This document shows positions 61,653 to 64,000 of a DNA stretch of 64,000 bases, piece by piece; position 1 is the stretch's first letter, and every line of letters starts with the position of its first letter. A program made the position numbers and the translations under genes. The DNA lies in NCBI GenBank assembly GCA_025602915.1, contig JAHLJZ010000073.1:51686-115685 (forward strand). Direction: 5' to 3'. The stretch comes from Paraphysoderma sedebokerense. Taxonomy: Eukaryota > Blastocladiomycota > Physodermatomycetes > Physodermatales > Physodermataceae. A model generated the notes under the pieces. It saw only the letters and a list, made by a program, of their open reading frames with translations. It searched no databases and was not told where the DNA came from.

Positions 61653-63995
61653 TTAAGCTTTCTCGAAAGCTCTTCCAATAATCATTCTCCTAATTTCTGA
61701 TGTTCCAGCACCGATTTCGTAAAGTTTAGCATCACGAAGGAGTCGACCAGTCCTGTAATTCAAAAACAAACCGACATTAACGATCATATTCTTCACCATA
61801 AAGAACACAAAACGAGAGGAAAAAGAGACATACGGGTAGTCATTGATATAACCGTTTCCACCCAACACTTGAATCGCATCCAAAGCGACTTCGGTCGCTC
61901 TTTCTGCGGCATATAATATCACTCCGGCGCAATCTTTGTTATTGAAGTTTCCTCTGTCACAAGATTTGGCAACCGTGTAGACGTATGATCGGGAAGCGGA
62001 GAGTTTGGTGTACATGTCGGCGATTTTACCTTATTAAGATGTGTTAGTACATTTGAAAATAAATAAAATTACGGATGAAAAATGCGGGAGAAGGAAGAGA
62101 AAGGTCACCTTGGACAAGTTGGAAGGAGCTGATTGGTTTACCGAATTGTTTGCGTTGTTGGGCATACGGAATGGTGATGTCGAGGGCGGCTTGCATTAGA
62201 CTGAACAACAGGAATTAATGCGGGAGGTTTAGATCAAAAAAGAAGGCATGAATTGGAGCAATAGTAAAGAAAATGTACCCTAACGGACCACCAGACAAGA
62301 CCAATCGTTCCAAATCCAACCCAGACATAAGCACGTAGACGCCATGGTTTACCTTACCCAACACATTTTCCTCTGGTCATAATACGAGAGTTAACAAACC
62401 ACACATGCCTCTTAACTGTGTAAAAATTAAAAACCAGGACAAACCAGGAACTTCGCAATCTTCGAAAATCAGTTCACAAGTATTACTTCCTCTCATTCCC
62501 AGTTTATCAAATTTAGGACCAGTCGAAAACCCTTTAAACCCTTTTTCGACAATAAAGGCAGTAATTCCATGGGGTCCCTTTTCGGGTTCGGTTTTAGCGT
62601 AAACGACCAGTGTATCTGCATCAGGTCCATTGGTGATCCAGAATTTTGTGCCGTTGAGAATATATCTGTCGCCCTTCTTTTCTGCTCTTAGTCTCATGGA
62701 GACGACATCGGAACCAGAAGTTGTTTCCGACATGGCGAGAGCTCCGACGTGTTCACCGGAAATCAACTGGAATGTTGGTTATGATATGAACGGCACAAGA
62801 TTCCAGAGACGGGGTCCGAAAAAGGGATTAAAAGCGAGAAATACATGTCAGTGTGGCCGATCAGACAAAAATTGCCATCAGAGACAACACGAAATGAAAG
62901 AACACTACAAAATCAACGGCAAGTAACCCCCCATATACCTCCTCATGCATCATGGTACCCTTATCATACTGACCTTCGGCAAATACTTATCCTTTTGTTT
63001 CTCATTTCCGTTTCTAACAATTTGGTTCACACACAAGTTACTATGCGCACCATAACTCAACGCAACACTGCCACTCGCTCTTGAAATTTCTTCCATGGCT
63101 AATACGTGACAAAGGTATCCCATATTGAGGCCACCGTATTTCTCGGGGGCAGTGATACCGAGGAGACCCATGGAACCGAATTTACGCCACATGTCCTGTA
63201 GTGAAAAAAGAAGATGCCGATTCAAAGAAGCAAGAGCGACAAAGTTATTACAACCGTCGAATCAATTAGTGGCGTCTCACCCAATAAACGATACCACACA
63301 GGAGCAAAAGAGTGGAACATGACAAATAAATCGAGCGGCAAGAGAAAACTCTAAATCAAATGATCACAAACCATCGGGAACTCGTTATTCTTATCAATCG
63401 CTTCAGCTCTCGGAGCCAACTCTTTTTGAGAAAAATCTTGAACAGCTTCCCATAGCTATACATATTCATAATTTAAATGCCAAAATGCACCGTAAAACCA
63501 ACATATCAATTGATTCAAATTGTTTCAACAAAAACAGATGATAATTATTAATTAATACGATTCGAGTTTAGATAGTTCATGTGTTGATTTCGAATATTGT
63601 GACAGAAGGAATTGAGTGATATCGGACCGCAAGAATGTGAAGGGAATGTGATAACCGTTAAGGAAATAAGGAAAGAGTAGATTAACATCATGCACGGCCA
63701 CAGTCGCTTGTAATTACATAATAAAATCAGACGGCCCCGCAACCCGTTTAGATTGAAAAAAACCACCCAAAATAGAAAACCAAAATTTGCTATTGCGGAA
63801 TTAAAGTAAATCTAAACAACGCACTTCTTTTTGTTCTTTGCTCAATCCCATTATGTCATGGTTGCTGATAGCCAAACCTCGCTTAGGAACAGCAGCGCTA
63901 AGAGGGGACACAACAGAGCGTACACCGCTGCCGAGACATGAAGATGCAAGTCTAGAGGGGAGAGATCGAGATAAGAGCGGGATGGAGAGCGTCAT
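61653..63995 (-). CDS. IVD: isovaleryl-CoA dehydrogenase, mitochondrial
   Basis: Eight exons on the minus strand: 63995-63825, 63455-63372, 63195-62974, 62766-62445, 62372-62279, 62200-62109, 62029-61834 and 61752-61653; phases agree, 426 residues. The N-terminus is Ser/Arg/Leu-rich without acids, a typical mitochondrial presequence. Signature blocks: [69 protein letters not shown]. The IVD-specific catalytic Glu is in [14 protein letters not shown], and the position that is Glu in most acyl-CoA dehydrogenases is Gly in [11 protein letters not shown], as in IVD. The FAD enzyme oxidises isovaleryl-CoA to 3-methylcrotonyl-CoA in leucine breakdown, passing electrons to ETF. The ATG lies five bases from the window edge, so its promoter is outside. 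Confidence 0.95.
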
Positions 63996-64000
63996 CTTTG

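Overview
This window is nuclear DNA of a fungus. The evidence is a set of fungal or eukaryotic genes (an Msn2-type C2H2 factor, PHP-type histidinol-phosphatase, Prp28, RPS2, Mob1, isovaleryl-CoA dehydrogenase), short GT-AG introns of about 40 to 150 bases in most genes, tRNAs of eukaryotic type, and long low-complexity Ser/Gln/Pro tails. Intron density, the PHP histidinol-phosphatase and the presence of an rvt-type reverse transcriptase gene fit fungi, but the sequence alone does not fix the phylum. Exon structures below were built by hand from splice signals, reading phase and family conservation, and phases were checked by adding exon lengths.

Layout. 0.6-9.96 kb: Msn2-like zinc-finger factor (+), C2-RasGAP (+), RRM-YTH RNA-binding protein (-). 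10.9-20.3 kb: mucin-like membrane protein (-), large FCP1-type CTD phosphatase (-), a Ser/Pro-rich protein with a candidate Atg8-binding motif (-). 21.2-29.2 kb: histidinol-phosphatase (+) with a tandemly duplicated 3' end, Prp28 helicase (-), ACAD10/11-like phosphotransferase (-). 30.1-36.6 kb: tRNA-His, a CCCH zinc-finger protein, a small Gln-rich protein, ribosomal protein uS5, tRNA-Leu, pterin carbinolamine dehydratase. 36.9-41.4 kb: a GCKIII/Ste20 kinase and MOB1 side by side, both parts of Hippo/septation-initiation type signalling.

42.4-56.3 kb is the accessory region: a single-exon reverse transcriptase gene of the cellular rvt type, then an array of small secreted proteins (four copies plus a relic) sharing a signal peptide and an AGPGES motif. 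A 5,035-bp Mutator-like element with 9-bp target duplication (AATAAACAT) and terminal inverted repeats is inserted in this array. Its gene can be spliced, with every intron in phase 0, into one protein of about 1,310 residues that joins a Ulp1-type SUMO protease to a FAR1/MULE/SWIM transposase.

56.5-64 kb is housekeeping again: mitochondrial methionyl-tRNA synthetase (-), the TXNL1-type thioredoxin-PITH protein (+), and isovaleryl-CoA dehydrogenase (-), whose start lies 5 bases from the right edge.
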